The notes: generated by a model from the letters alone, not told the origin. Positions 1 through 7,860 are shown, numbered from the stretch's first letter. The stretch: DNA of 17,329 bases from Bordetella parapertussis (GCA_943331855.1 CALQNE010000037.1:1-17329); one strand, 5' to 3'. A program made the numbers and translations.

Positions 1-832
1 CACTGATCACCCGCTCGCGCAAGGTACCGATCTTGCTTTGACTTGGAAAGCTCACCGGGCAGACCAACTGTTGATCGTCGTAGCCTAACTGATCGGGCGG
101 TGCATCATCCGGAAAATCTCGAAGGATGGGCTCATGATCATACTCAAGAAGCTTAAGAGCCTCTTGTAAAACCCGCTTCTGAAATACTGTATTCGTTGGC
201 GCACCGAACGGACGCCCCAGCATAAAAGGAACCCAAAGCGCTCTTGGGGGATTAAAGGCAACGGTATGCTCTCTGATCAAACTAATCTGAACGGTTGGAA
301 TGCCAAACTCTTCTAAATAACGGCCGACGGCGCTCACGGCGCACGTACAAAGCGGTCAAACCGGAGAAAGAACAACTGCGTCTACATTATCCCGCTTGAG
401 CAACTCGGCTAACTCTCTGGCTTTAGCTTCGTACTTTGTCGTGGGCCAGATCGCGCCCATAAAAGAATAATGAAACCGTGCGACAGAGCCTACAAATTTT
501 TCTGCAACAAGTTCTTTGAGCCTTTGCAGTGGAAAGACAACATTGCAATCTGCTTGAAACCCAGAGCGATCAAAATTCACCGACATATGACTCATGACAA
601 GATCGCCAGAATCAGTGGCCTCAGAAATCACTCTGTAATCGGTTCCGTTGCCGGTCGTATCAAAAGGCGCATCCGTTCTGGCATGAAGGCCCGCCGTTGT
701 CACTAACGCAACTCGACGCTGATTCAGCGGTGGCCCAGAGACCAAGCGCGGTGATGGCATATTCGGTATTTGTTTTACACGATCTAGATGATGCTGCCGC
801 TCAACTTCAGGCAAGTCTGCTAGACGAACCAT
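1..832 (-). CDS. Selenoprotein B family protein (glycine/sarcosine/betaine/D-proline reductase family), in-frame UGA as selenocysteine; 3' end outside window
   Basis: The reading frame starts at ATG 832, with GGAG about six bases upstream, 12 nt after the O-antigen ligase gene. It meets UGA at 358-356 (codon 159) and then stays open for 118 codons to the window edge. Both sides of the UGA resemble the proteobacterial selenoprotein B family. Before it are VALVTTAGLH, DLVMSHMSVNFDR, FHYSFMGA and DAVVLSPV; after it are PLCTCAV, FGIPTVQISLIREH, PPRALWVPF, LGRPFGAP and LVCPVSFP. The site reads SPV-U-PLCTC, giving a U-x-x-C-x-C redox motif; as I recall the family, homologues carry Cys or Sec at this place. 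A hairpin suited to a bacterial SECIS lies just downstream. Members outside the amino-acid reductase complexes have no firmly known substrate; a thiol/selenol redox role is inferred. A gene broken by a Cys-to-stop mutation is the main alternative. Automated annotation would probably stop at residue 158. Confidence 0.85.
330..342 (-). promoter_or_regulatory. Candidate bacterial SECIS hairpin
   Basis: Read on the minus strand, GCGC (342-339), loop CGUGA (338-334) and GCGC (333-330) form a small hairpin whose loop lies 18-22 nt after the UGA. A G in the first two loop positions and a loop about 16-37 nt after UGA are the usual features of bacterial SECIS elements recognised by SelB. A competing longer fold pairs ACG (346-344) with CGU (322-320) and GCC (340-338) with GGC (325-323). 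I could not fold it computationally, so the exact structure is uncertain. Confidence 0.45.
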
Positions 833-844
833 ACAATTCTCCAG

Positions 845-2137
845 TTATTCATTATGTTGACGGGCTAAAAAATTGTCATCGGATAAGGCGAGTAACCACG
901 CGATCGACATCGCATAAAAACCGATCGTTCGAATGCTTCGCAACATGAGTTCTGTCCAACCAAAAACAAAAAATCCCAGACACAAGGCTAGGCCCATTGC
1001 AGCGGCGACCCGTGCAGGCTGCGACACCTTTGCACTTAAGCGTCGCGTAAAAATCCAAATCGGCGCGGCATACATTAGCAGCAAGGCCGCCAACCCTAAC
1101 AGCCCATGGCTAGCCATACTAAAGAGCATGTCGTTGTGCGGCTCACCAAATCCTTGGCTATAAACAAAGTCTGACACAATTCCCTGGCGCCAGTACTCTT
1201 CAAGCTTAGGCCCAAACGTTTGTATGGTGCCATTGCCAAACAGCGGGTCAGCTTTGAACATCAACCAAGAGACGTGCCAAAGTTGCAAGCGACCACACTC
1301 TGAAGAAATCGCCAGTGGATTCGAAAAACATTCGGTCGTTTGGGTGACCATCTCGTGCATACGCTGGCGCAGAATCGGGCTTGAGGCTGCAATCGCGCCT
1401 GAAATCATTATTGCGAGCAACGCGGGTAGTAGTAATTTACGGATACTGGTTTTGCCAGTCACCAACACCCAACCAATCACGATAAAAACCGGCACGACCA
1501 ACCAGCCGCCTCGCGTTTGGGTGGCGATGAAGCCTAGCAGGCCGACCACTATCGTCAGTATCTTAAAGGCCACTTCGGCTTTGCGAAAGCGGGTCAAGCG
1601 CCATCCAATTGAAAACGTAGCGAGCACTGCCATCAGCAACAGCAAGTTACCGTACGACACTGCATTGTGTTGAGGCACTTCGAGGGGGCGTCGAAAGGTT
1701 GGCAGGGAATACCATAAGGCATAACCCGTGGCGGCCCATGTCGCGATAACCATACCCCAAGTCGCCTGGCGTAACCATTGCGCAATGAGTGACAGACAGG
1801 CGCCCAAGATGAGAAAGGTGCCAACACTTAAGCGCAGCGCACGTTCGATTTCGTTGTCGATTCTTGCGGTGCCACGCAGCGCCGCGATACCAATGACTAG
1901 CAAGCCAAAAAATAGTGCGAGGGCGAGCCCACGATATTCTTTCAAGTCGTTCAGTACGGCACTAAAGCCACCCGCCTTTGCAATACAAATGATCGCGCAG
2001 ATGCCCGTCAAAATATAAAAAACTGTGCTCGTACGCCCAAAATCCGTCAGCATGGTGATGGGCATTGACGCAATCAACACAGCGACTAAAAAAGAGCCAA
2101 GGCGCTGTCTGACACAGTCGGAAGGTCGCGCAGCCAA
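845..2137 (-). CDS. O-antigen ligase family (WaaL/Wzy_C-like) polytopic membrane protein
   Basis: This 430-residue protein is hydrophobic throughout, with roughly ten to twelve membrane segments. A large periplasmic loop (about residues 252-335) precedes the last segments. Two family hallmarks are visible: TQTRGGW (Arg209 region) at the edge of a membrane segment, and GEPHNDML (His334) at the end of the big loop. The Wzy_C/WaaL family transfers polysaccharide from undecaprenyl diphosphate to lipid A-core or polymerises such chains; some members glycosylate proteins instead. The start is TTG at 2137 with TAGG about eight bases upstream; the next in-frame Met (residue 25) would cut into the first membrane segment. 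The divergent glycosyltransferase gene supports a surface glycan role. Ligase, polymerase and protein glycosyltransferase activities cannot be told apart here. Confidence 0.85.
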   Translation of the reverse strand: MAARPSDCVRQRLGSFLVAVLIASMPITMLTDFGRTSTVFYILTGICAIICIAKAGGFSAVLNDLKEYRGLALALFFGLLVIGIAALRGTARIDNEIERALRLSVGTFLILGACLSLIAQWLRQATWGMVIATWAATGYALWYSLPTFRRPLEVPQHNAVSYGNLLLLMAVLATFSIGWRLTRFRKAEVAFKILTIVVGLLGFIATQTRGGWLVVPVFIVIGWVLVTGKTSIRKLLLPALLAIMISGAIAASSPILRQRMHEMVTQTTECFSNPLAISSECGRLQLWHVSWLMFKADPLFGNGTIQTFGPKLEEYWRQGIVSDFVYSQGFGEPHNDMLFSMASHGLLGLAALLLMYAAPIWIFTRRLSAKVSQPARVAAAMGLALCLGFFVFGWTELMLRSIRTIGFYAMSIAWLLALSDDNFLARQHNE

Positions 2138-2186
2138 ACGGGTACCTACGTATAAAAATTTAGGGGTGGATCATACACTTTCTTGA

Positions 2187-2215
2187 ATTTTGCTTGTGTT
2201 TTGAATCTGTGACAA
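2187..2215 (-). promoter_or_regulatory. Candidate sigma70-type promoter for the O-antigen ligase-like gene
   Basis: On the minus strand, TTGTCA (2215-2210) is followed by a 17-bp spacer and CAAAAT (2192-2187). These match the -35 and -10 consensus at five and four of six positions. It lies about 50 bp upstream of the TTG start. It is a reading by eye; TATGAT a little further downstream is another possible -10. Confidence 0.3.
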
Positions 2216-2341
2216 CGCCATCAACCCTTGGCTAAGTCATTACTGTGACAACAACCGTCTTTGGTACGCCAATAAGGCTAAGGGTAATTACGTAGCTACA
2301 AGCACTAAGGGGAATTCAGAATTGACAACCAAACTAGTATG

Positions 2342-2403
2342 TTGTCAGTATATGGTCAGTTTGCATTCAGCTTATATTCAGTTGTCATTCAACTTATAGT
2401 AAG
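2342..2403 (+). promoter_or_regulatory. Five 11-bp-phased TCA repeats, OmpR/PhoB-type operator, beside a TATAGT -10 element
   Basis: TCA begins at 2345, 2356, 2367, 2378 and 2389, exactly 11 bp apart. The first four are TCAG and the fifth TCAA; TAAG at 2400 continues the phase imperfectly. The seven-base units are TTGTCAG, TGGTCAG, CATTCAG, TATTCAG and CATTCAA. Direct repeats at 11-bp intervals are how OmpR/PhoB-family response regulators bind DNA. A TATAGT hexamer (2395-2400) directly after the array lacks a good -35, as expected of an activator-dependent promoter. It would drive the glycosyltransferase gene with a leader of about 95 nt. The regulator is unknown. Confidence 0.55.
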
Positions 2404-2502
2404 CTCTCGGTTGTTTTGCTTGGCCGCATGAAGGCACGACTACGTACTGCATAGCGTAAGAACAGTGTAAAAAAATAACCGACAGAACGTCAGAATAAAT
2501 CG

Positions 2503-3603
2503 ATGAATATCTTGTTCACGAACTTTCACCCAGGCATCGGTGGTGGTCACGTCACTTATATTTTGAGCCTATTGTTGGCAATGAAAACCATGCATAGCCT
2601 GTATGTCGCGTGCCCGCAAACCAGTCGCCTTTTTAAACTTGCCAAGGGCATCCAGGATGTGAAGGCGATTGATATGTCGTTCACCACACGCCCGTCTTCC
2701 TGGTTCTCGGCACGCGCAGCGTTACGAGAATTGATCTCAAAAGAAAAATTTGATGTGATACACGTTAACGGCTCATCTGACCACAAACAGGTGATGCTCG
2801 CGCTAATCGGCTTGCCACGTCCACCACGCGTGATCTATACAAAACATAACTGTTCTCCACTCAACAGCATTGGGCATCATCTGCGCGCTTTTTTTTCGAC
2901 AGACCATGTGATCGCTGTGAGCAATCATGTCGAGAGCCTGCTCTTGAAATCCCCCTATAAACGGCGACCAATATCAACGATTAAGCACGGGGTTGATACC
3001 GAATATTTTTCTCCGATCAGCCAGGCTGCCAAAATGCGCTTGAGAACGCAGTTGTTTGCTCAAGGCATCGAAGATAAGATTATCTTGGGTAGCACGGGTG
3101 GCACTAGTGAGGGCAAAGGTTGGCTTGATCTGGTGCTGGGGCTTTCGCTGCTTGAGCCTGAGCAGCGAGAACGCTTTCACATTATTGTGATTGGCGAGGA
3201 ACCCAACGAAGCACAGCTCGCCGGGGTCGCCGCTTGCGGCATGCATGCTCAGGTGAGCTTTCCAGGTGTGGTTGATGACGTACGTGACCTGCTAGGGGCG
3301 TGCGATGTGGGCTTTATTTTGTCTTATAAAGAAGCGTTATCGTTTGCCTGTCGCGAAATGATGGCGATGGGGCTTCCGGTTCTTGTCACGCGGGTTGGAG
3401 GCTTACCGGAAAGCGTTTGTGAGGAGCAAGAAGGCTGGATTGTTCCACCGCGCAGTCCTGAATCCATCAAAGAAGTTTTGTTGAAGATTCTGGCGAATCC
3501 AGCCCAACTTAGTGCAATGGGCCCCCGCGCGCGCGCGCGTGCCGAACGTGAATTTGATTTGAATGATTTTATTCGTTCAACCATGGCGATATATCATTCT
3601 TAA
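2503..3603 (+). CDS. GT4-type glycosyltransferase (GT-B fold)
   Basis: This 366-residue soluble protein has the two-domain layout of family GT4. The N-terminal acceptor domain opens with MNILFTNFHPGIGGG and has VIHVNGSSDH near residue 86. The linker HGVDTEYFSP (162-171) leads to the nucleotide-sugar domain with STGGTSEGKGW (197-207) and FPGVVDDVRDLL. The E-x7-E motif is present (Glu277 and Glu285), followed by AMGLPVLVTRVGG. Such enzymes retain configuration and move sugar from a nucleotide-sugar to a lipid-linked or lipopolysaccharide acceptor on the inner face of the cytoplasmic membrane. Donor and acceptor cannot be read from sequence. There is no clear Shine-Dalgarno before ATG 2503. A (CG)7 tract near the 3' end could be slippage-prone. 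The divergent ligase-like gene suggests a role in surface polysaccharide assembly. Confidence 0.85.
   Translation: MNILFTNFHPGIGGGHVTYILSLLLAMKTMHSLYVACPQTSRLFKLAKGIQDVKAIDMSFTTRPSSWFSARAALRELISKEKFDVIHVNGSSDHKQVMLALIGLPRPPRVIYTKHNCSPLNSIGHHLRAFFSTDHVIAVSNHVESLLLKSPYKRRPISTIKHGVDTEYFSPISQAAKMRLRTQLFAQGIEDKIILGSTGGTSEGKGWLDLVLGLSLLEPEQRERFHIIVIGEEPNEAQLAGVAACGMHAQVSFPGVVDDVRDLLGACDVGFILSYKEALSFACREMMAMGLPVLVTRVGGLPESVCEEQEGWIVPPRSPESIKEVLLKILANPAQLSAMGPRARARAEREFDLNDFIRSTMAIYHS
3526..3539 (+). repeat. (CG)7 dinucleotide tract inside the glycosyltransferase gene
   Basis: Fourteen bases of uninterrupted CG encode part of a Pro-Arg-Ala-Arg-Ala-Arg-Ala run near residue 340. A two-base slip would change the last 25 or so residues. 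Confidence 0.85.
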
Positions 3604-3617
3604 TTTAGGCCTAAATT
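3602..3617. repeat. 16-bp perfect palindrome at the glycosyltransferase stop codon
   Basis: AATTTAGG is followed directly by CCTAAATT, overlapping the TAA stop. As RNA it would give a six-pair A/U stem with a GGCC loop and no following U-run, so it is a poor terminator. It could equally be a protein site or chance. Confidence 0.5.
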
Positions 3618-3715
3618 CCACCAGCCTTCGTTTTTGCAGGTTTTATTTGGATTGTGCTTTTTTATTGGCAACACCTGCACACATTGTTTTGCGCTAGCAT
3701 GGCTATCATCAAAAA

Positions 3716-5149
3716 GTGCCAAAACCAAGCAAAACAATGAAAAAACAGCAGCGCCCGATCGTCCCAACTTTAGCCAAAACCAAACCGCTAACAAAACGCA
3801 CAGCCAAATTATTGCGTGAAGAGGGGCATGCGTGGAATCACGTTCTGCGTTACGAATGGATCTACCTGCTAATGTTTGTGGTTGGCGCGGTCTTGTTAAT
3901 ATTTTTTTGGCAACCCTTGCCACCTTCGACTCTTGGTATCGCCGTGGGTCGCGAAGGAACTTCAGATGGGATTTACGGTGAAAAATTAGTGTCTTTTTTT
4001 GCCGAACATGGCGTCAAGCTAAACATCACATATACCGAGGGGGGTAAGCAGCCCGTCGTGGCTATGCAGCGTGAAGATTCAATTCAAAGTGCGCTGGTGT
4101 TGGGCGGCCTGCATAAAAAGCACGAACTCGATTACCTTTGGTCGTTAGGTAGCTCACAGTACGAACCTTTGTGGCTTTTCTATCGCGGCGACGCTTATTC
4201 AGGCGATGAACCGATTTTTCATTTTGCGAAAAATGGTCTGGCAATCGGTCAACCAAACTCTGGGTCAAACACGATTGTTCGCCAAATCCTGGCAACCAGG
4301 CGCGATGACACAGGCGATACAGTCAATCTTCATGAGTGGACGTATCTAAAATCAGTCGATGCATTGTTAGCGGGCGACATCAGCGCCCTAGCTGCAGTCG
4401 ATGGCATTGACTCGCCAATTATTAAAAAACTACTCGCCAACCCCACTATTAAAATTGCTAATTTTCCCTTCGCCCCTGCCTACGTCAAGTATCTCCCTCA
4501 GTTGGATTTAGTGTCGATCCCTCGAGGCTCGTTTACAACCTCGCCAACTTACCCTGCTACAGATATCAATATGGTCGCGACGAGTCTGACTTTAGTCGTT
4601 CAAAAAGATCTGCATCCCGCGCTGCAACTTTTATTTTTAATGGCAATTGACCACTTAGGCGATTCGCGCGATCAATTCTTTGCCAGGCCCGATGAATTTC
4701 CATCTTACAAAGACAGCAACATCCCGCTTGCGCCACTGGCCAAACACTATTTGACGAACGGATCACCGAAAAGCGTCCAGTACCTTCCTTTTTGGGCTGC
4801 TAGCTTCGTTGACAGAATTTGGTTTTTTATTCTGGGTGCTCTAGCCGTCTTCTACCCGTTATATCGCTTGATTCCAAACTATCGATCAACGCTTAGCCAA
4901 CTTAAAGTGAACGATGCCTACGATATGCTGCACGCCATTCAACTGCGGTTTGCACAGACGCAATCTCAAGAAGAGTTCGACTTAATCATGAAGGATTTTC
5001 TTCAACTACAGCGCGAGATTGAAGAGTGGATTCCCAGACTAAATATTCCGGCTTACTATGCCCTACTTCGCCCGATTGAGAACATTAAAAAAGTGGCGAT
5101 TGAACGACAAAGTTTTTTAACATCAACCCTGCCGCAGTCGTCTGGATAA
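3716..5149 (+). CDS. TAXI-type TRAP solute-binding protein with two membrane anchors
   Basis: The 477-residue product begins with a basic, probably cytoplasmic tail of about 47 residues. A first membrane helix follows (about 48-66), then a periplasmic TAXI-like binding domain (about 72-360), a second helix (about 364-385) and a helical cytoplasmic tail of about 90 residues. TAXI features include GIAVGREGTSDGIYG near the start of the domain, and the segments GLAIGQPNSGSNTIVRQIL and YLPQLDLVSIPRGSF. Classic TAXI proteins are free periplasmic receptors of about 320 residues working with DctQM-type permeases; none is encoded nearby. This form may deliver ligand to a distant permease or act as a membrane sensor; that is inference. 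The start may be GTG 3716 or ATG 3737; neither has a clear ribosome site. The 3' end overlaps the convergent permease gene by 27 bp. Confidence 0.75.
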   Translation: MPKPSKTMKKQQRPIVPTLAKTKPLTKRTAKLLREEGHAWNHVLRYEWIYLLMFVVGAVLLIFFWQPLPPSTLGIAVGREGTSDGIYGEKLVSFFAEHGVKLNITYTEGGKQPVVAMQREDSIQSALVLGGLHKKHELDYLWSLGSSQYEPLWLFYRGDAYSGDEPIFHFAKNGLAIGQPNSGSNTIVRQILATRRDDTGDTVNLHEWTYLKSVDALLAGDISALAAVDGIDSPIIKKLLANPTIKIANFPFAPAYVKYLPQLDLVSIPRGSFTTSPTYPATDINMVATSLTLVVQKDLHPALQLLFLMAIDHLGDSRDQFFARPDEFPSYKDSNIPLAPLAKHYLTNGSPKSVQYLPFWAASFVDRIWFFILGALAVFYPLYRLIPNYRSTLSQLKVNDAYDMLHAIQLRFAQTQSQEEFDLIMKDFLQLQREIEEWIPRLNIPAYYALLRPIENIKKVAIERQSFLTSTLPQSSG

Positions 5150-5938
5150 GCCTGTAACTCGCTCCATCACGAGCATCATCATCAGCGTAAAAATGATAAT
5201 CACCCCCGATAAGGCAGCGATGGTGACATCTAGTTTTCCCTCGAGATCTTGCCACATTCTGATTGGAAGCATATCCGTTCGTGCGTCTCGCAAAAACAGC
5301 GATACTGGCACATTATCGAACGACGACATGAAAGCAATAAAGGCGCCTGCGAAGACCCCAGGGCGAATCAACGGAAAGGTCACGTGACGAAAGCTGTACC
5401 ACCGAGTCGCCCCCAGACTCGCCGAACTTTCAAGTAAAGCGGGATCCATCTGCGCCAAGGCCGCAGACGTTGTTCGTATCACATACGGAACGCAGACTGC
5501 CGTGTGACCGATGATCAGGGTGCTGATTGACACAGACCATCCCACAGCGCTGAATGTCATCAACGCAGCAAAGCCGAAGGCCAGTGCAGGCAACACTAGC
5601 GGCGACATGAATAGCGCATCCAAGGCACGCGCCAGCGAAGTCTTTGATCCCGCAATCGCAAGAGAGGCTGAGACCCCGAGGACAATCGACAACACGGTCG
5701 TTGCAAGCCCAACCTTGATGCTATTCATCGCAGCAAAGTGCAGATGCGTTGCTTCCCAAAGCTCAACGTACCACCGCGTCGAATAGCCTTTCGGCGGAAA
5801 CTTCAAAGAATAACCATCGGTGAACGAGACAATCAGCACGACCGCTGTCGGGGCGATCAGCAACACAAGCGTCACCATTGCTAAAAGGGCTAAAGTGCCC
5901 CGAAAGCAAACTGTCGAAAAATCCTTGCGATGTGCCAT
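5123..5938 (-). CDS. ABC transporter permease, PotC-like
   Basis: This 271-residue protein has about six membrane segments and the binding-protein-dependent permease EAA loop (about residues 169-194, with ESSASLGATRWYSFRHVTFP). This loop contacts the ATPase. The size and the N-terminal region fit the PotC half of spermidine/putrescine-type importers. It is the last gene of the ABC set, 15 bp after the partner permease, and its end overlaps the convergent TAXI gene by 27 bp. Substrate is not shown by a permease; the PotC family also includes importers of other small cations and of organic or phosphonate compounds. Confidence 0.88.
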   Translation of the reverse strand: MAHRKDFSTVCFRGTLALLAMVTLVLLIAPTAVVLIVSFTDGYSLKFPPKGYSTRWYVELWEATHLHFAAMNSIKVGLATTVLSIVLGVSASLAIAGSKTSLARALDALFMSPLVLPALAFGFAALMTFSAVGWSVSISTLIIGHTAVCVPYVIRTTSAALAQMDPALLESSASLGATRWYSFRHVTFPLIRPGVFAGAFIAFMSSFDNVPVSLFLRDARTDMLPIRMWQDLEGKLDVTIAALSGVIIIFTLMMMLVMERVTGLSRRLRQG

Positions 5939-5953
5939 AGTGTTTCTCGTTTG

Positions 5954-6814
5954 TTATCCCGCGGCGTACCCGCGCGATAAACGCCCAAGTAAATTAAATA
6001 CGCTGACACAGACGATCACAGTCGCAAGAAAAGTCAGTGAAATCGCAGCGGCAAACGGAAAGTTCGACACGGCAGAAACCTGCTGATACAGATACATGGG
6101 CATAAACAACATTTGCCCGCCACCAATCAACGACTGCGAAATAAAAGCCGTAATCGCAGCCGAGAAGGTCAAGAGGCAGCCAGCAATTACACCGGGCAAA
6201 GACAGGGGAATAGTGACTTTCTTGAAGGTTTGCCACTCGCTTGCACCTAACGAGGCCGAGGCATCTGACAAGTTTGTATCAATGCGCTGCAATGCCGTAA
6301 TAAGAGGCAGTACCATCAGCGGCAACTGAACATTAGTCAACGTAATGATCAAACCCATCCGGGTATAGAGCAGCTTTGCTGGCGCATCAAGCCATCCCAG
6401 ATCCATCAGCACACTATTGACGATGCCTTGCCTGCCTAGAATAACGATCCAGGCGAAGGTGCGCACCACCACGCTGGTCAACAAGGGCAGCATGATGATA
6501 AAAATAATTAGGGGCTGCAGCCCCGTTGGTAGCCTGATAAACATCCAAGCGAGCGCGAAACCCAGTATCAAGCTCAGGACTGTCACCTGAACACCTAGCC
6601 ACAACGTATCCGCTAGAACAAAGAGCCCGAAGGCATCGAACATCTTGGCCCAGTTCGCACCTGAACCCCACTGATTCATGGCTGTATCGCCATAAAAACT
6701 GACGGCCCCAAGCATGAACAATGGGGCCGCAAAAAAAAGTAGCATCGCCAGCGCGAGTGGTGATGCCAACCACAAAGGGTAGGCTGTCACCGGCAGGCGA
6801 TTTTGCGTACTCAT
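5954..6814 (-). CDS. ABC transporter permease, PotB-like
   Basis: This 286-residue inner-membrane protein has about six hydrophobic segments and an EAA loop at about residues 184-208 (DASASLGASEWQTFKKVTIP). The long periplasmic segment after the first helix, carrying NQWGSGANWAKMFDAFGL, is characteristic of the PotB-type subunit. Its ATG lies two bases after the stop of the binding-protein gene, so translational coupling is likely. It would pair with the PotC-like subunit to form the pore. Confidence 0.88.
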   Translation of the reverse strand: MSTQNRLPVTAYPLWLASPLALAMLLFFAAPLFMLGAVSFYGDTAMNQWGSGANWAKMFDAFGLFVLADTLWLGVQVTVLSLILGFALAWMFIRLPTGLQPLIIFIIMLPLLTSVVVRTFAWIVILGRQGIVNSVLMDLGWLDAPAKLLYTRMGLIITLTNVQLPLMVLPLITALQRIDTNLSDASASLGASEWQTFKKVTIPLSLPGVIAGCLLTFSAAITAFISQSLIGGGQMLFMPMYLYQQVSAVSNFPFAAAISLTFLATVIVCVSVFNLLGRLSRGYAAG

Positions 6815-6816
6815 CG

Positions 6817-7860
6817 TTAAAGCTTGATCTCGCGATTAAAACGCTCGATCCATTGCGCACGCTGTTCGTTGATTTTTTTCCAATCCTGAAACACAAAACG
6901 CTGTTTCATTTCTGCCTGATCTTTGGCCAGTACTTTCGAGATTTCTCCCTCCATCGTGACCTTTGAATTTGTTGGCACAACCAGATACGGGCTTTGCATC
7001 AGACGCGTTTGAACCTCTGGAGACATCGCTGCCTCGATCAGTGCAATCGCCAATTCACGATTGGGTGAGTTTTTAACGATATGAACCGTCGTTTTAAAGG
7101 CGATTGCGCCCTCTTTCGGAATCACAAACTCAACAGGCACTCCGCGTGCCTTCAGAATTTGAATCGCATTAAAATTGCCGGGGCTAATATCCACCTGGCC
7201 CTGCTGAAACAGCGTGGCCAGTGCACCAGGATTTGCGGCAACGGCAGCCAGATTAGGCTTCAAATCATTCAGTGCCTTGAAGCCCGGCTCAATATTTGAC
7301 TCTGAGCCACCAAACATTTTTGCAATTTCAACGAGAAAACCTGTTCCGAGGGTTGAATTCAAATTCGTAATACCAGCACGCCCTTTGTATTCAGGCTTCC
7401 AAAGATCCTTCCATGAGGTGGGTGGCGTCTTGATCTTGTCGGGATTGTAGGTCAGCCCCACCACCTGAAAGAAAATAGCCGGCCCAGTTTCTACTTGCGC
7501 TTCAGGAATCAGATCCTTGTAATTTTTGCTCGTCGCGATGGGATAATTTTCAACGAGCCCCTGGTCGATTGCCGTCAACGCTGGGCCCGGATCATGCAAC
7601 ATCACGTCAATGGGAGGATTATTTCTTGCCGCGGTCACTTTCGCGATCTGATCGACCGACAGCATCGGATCAAGAATGATCTCTGCGTTATTCGTTGCTT
7701 TTCTGAAGGCTGGCACCAGTACAGCACGGTGAGCCTCCTCCCAGCTACCCGTGAAAGTGGCAAAAACTAAACGTTTGGCCTGGGCTTGACTCATGCCTGG
7801 AAACAATTGCATGGCACCTAGGGTGAGACTTGCTTTCAGCAGTTGACGACGGGATGTCAT
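6817..7860 (-). CDS. ABC transporter periplasmic solute-binding protein, PotD-like, with Tat-like signal
   Basis: This 347-residue protein starts TSRRQLLKASLTLGAM, a twin-arginine-type signal followed by a hydrophobic stretch and a likely cleavage after AQA near residue 28. Twin-arginine signals are common in this group of binding proteins but were not tested here. The mature part has the layout of the spermidine/putrescine-type family (bacterial extracellular solute-binding protein type 2), with LVFATFTGSWEEAHRAVL, AVLVPAFRKA and TPPTSWKDLWKPEYKGRAGI. AAGGAG lies seven bases before the ATG, the best ribosome site of the set, fitting high expression of the binding protein. The ligand is unknown; the upstream allantoin-synthase-type gene makes a purine-derived or other nitrogenous compound worth testing. 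Confidence 0.9.
   Translation of the reverse strand: MTSRRQLLKASLTLGAMQLFPGMSQAQAKRLVFATFTGSWEEAHRAVLVPAFRKATNNAEIILDPMLSVDQIAKVTAARNNPPIDVMLHDPGPALTAIDQGLVENYPIATSKNYKDLIPEAQVETGPAIFFQVVGLTYNPDKIKTPPTSWKDLWKPEYKGRAGITNLNSTLGTGFLVEIAKMFGGSESNIEPGFKALNDLKPNLAAVAANPGALATLFQQGQVDISPGNFNAIQILKARGVPVEFVIPKEGAIAFKTTVHIVKNSPNRELAIALIEAAMSPEVQTRLMQSPYLVVPTNSKVTMEGEISKVLAKDQAEMKQRFVFQDWKKINEQRAQWIERFNREIKL

Larger units (their letters stand above)
2138..2502. other. Divergent intergenic regulatory region
   Basis: This 365-bp non-coding stretch separates the ligase-like gene (minus) from the glycosyltransferase gene (plus). It holds five copies of TGACAAC or its complement, at 2210-2216, 2246-2252, 2323-2329 (plus) and 2341-2347, 2381-2387 (complement). 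It also holds five TCA cores in 11-bp phase at 2345-2391 and candidate promoters in both directions. I see no small gene in it. Confidence 0.6.

Noticed and set aside
356..832. A 158-residue complete gene ending at UGA 358-356
   Set aside because: The open, family-matching sequence beyond the UGA makes a selenocysteine codon more likely than a true stop; a recent stop mutation cannot be fully excluded.
1224..1673. A 149-codon plus-strand reading frame
   Set aside because: It lies antisense within the O-antigen ligase-like gene, has no ribosome site and no recognisable protein pattern.
2322..2327. Perfect TTGACA as a -35 for the glycosyltransferase gene
   Set aside because: No acceptable -10 lies 16-18 bp downstream, so the TATAGT at 2395-2400 after the phased repeats fits better.
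3602..3617. Palindrome AATTTAGG/CCTAAATT as an intrinsic terminator
   Set aside because: No loop beyond GGCC and no following U-run; kept only as a repeat.
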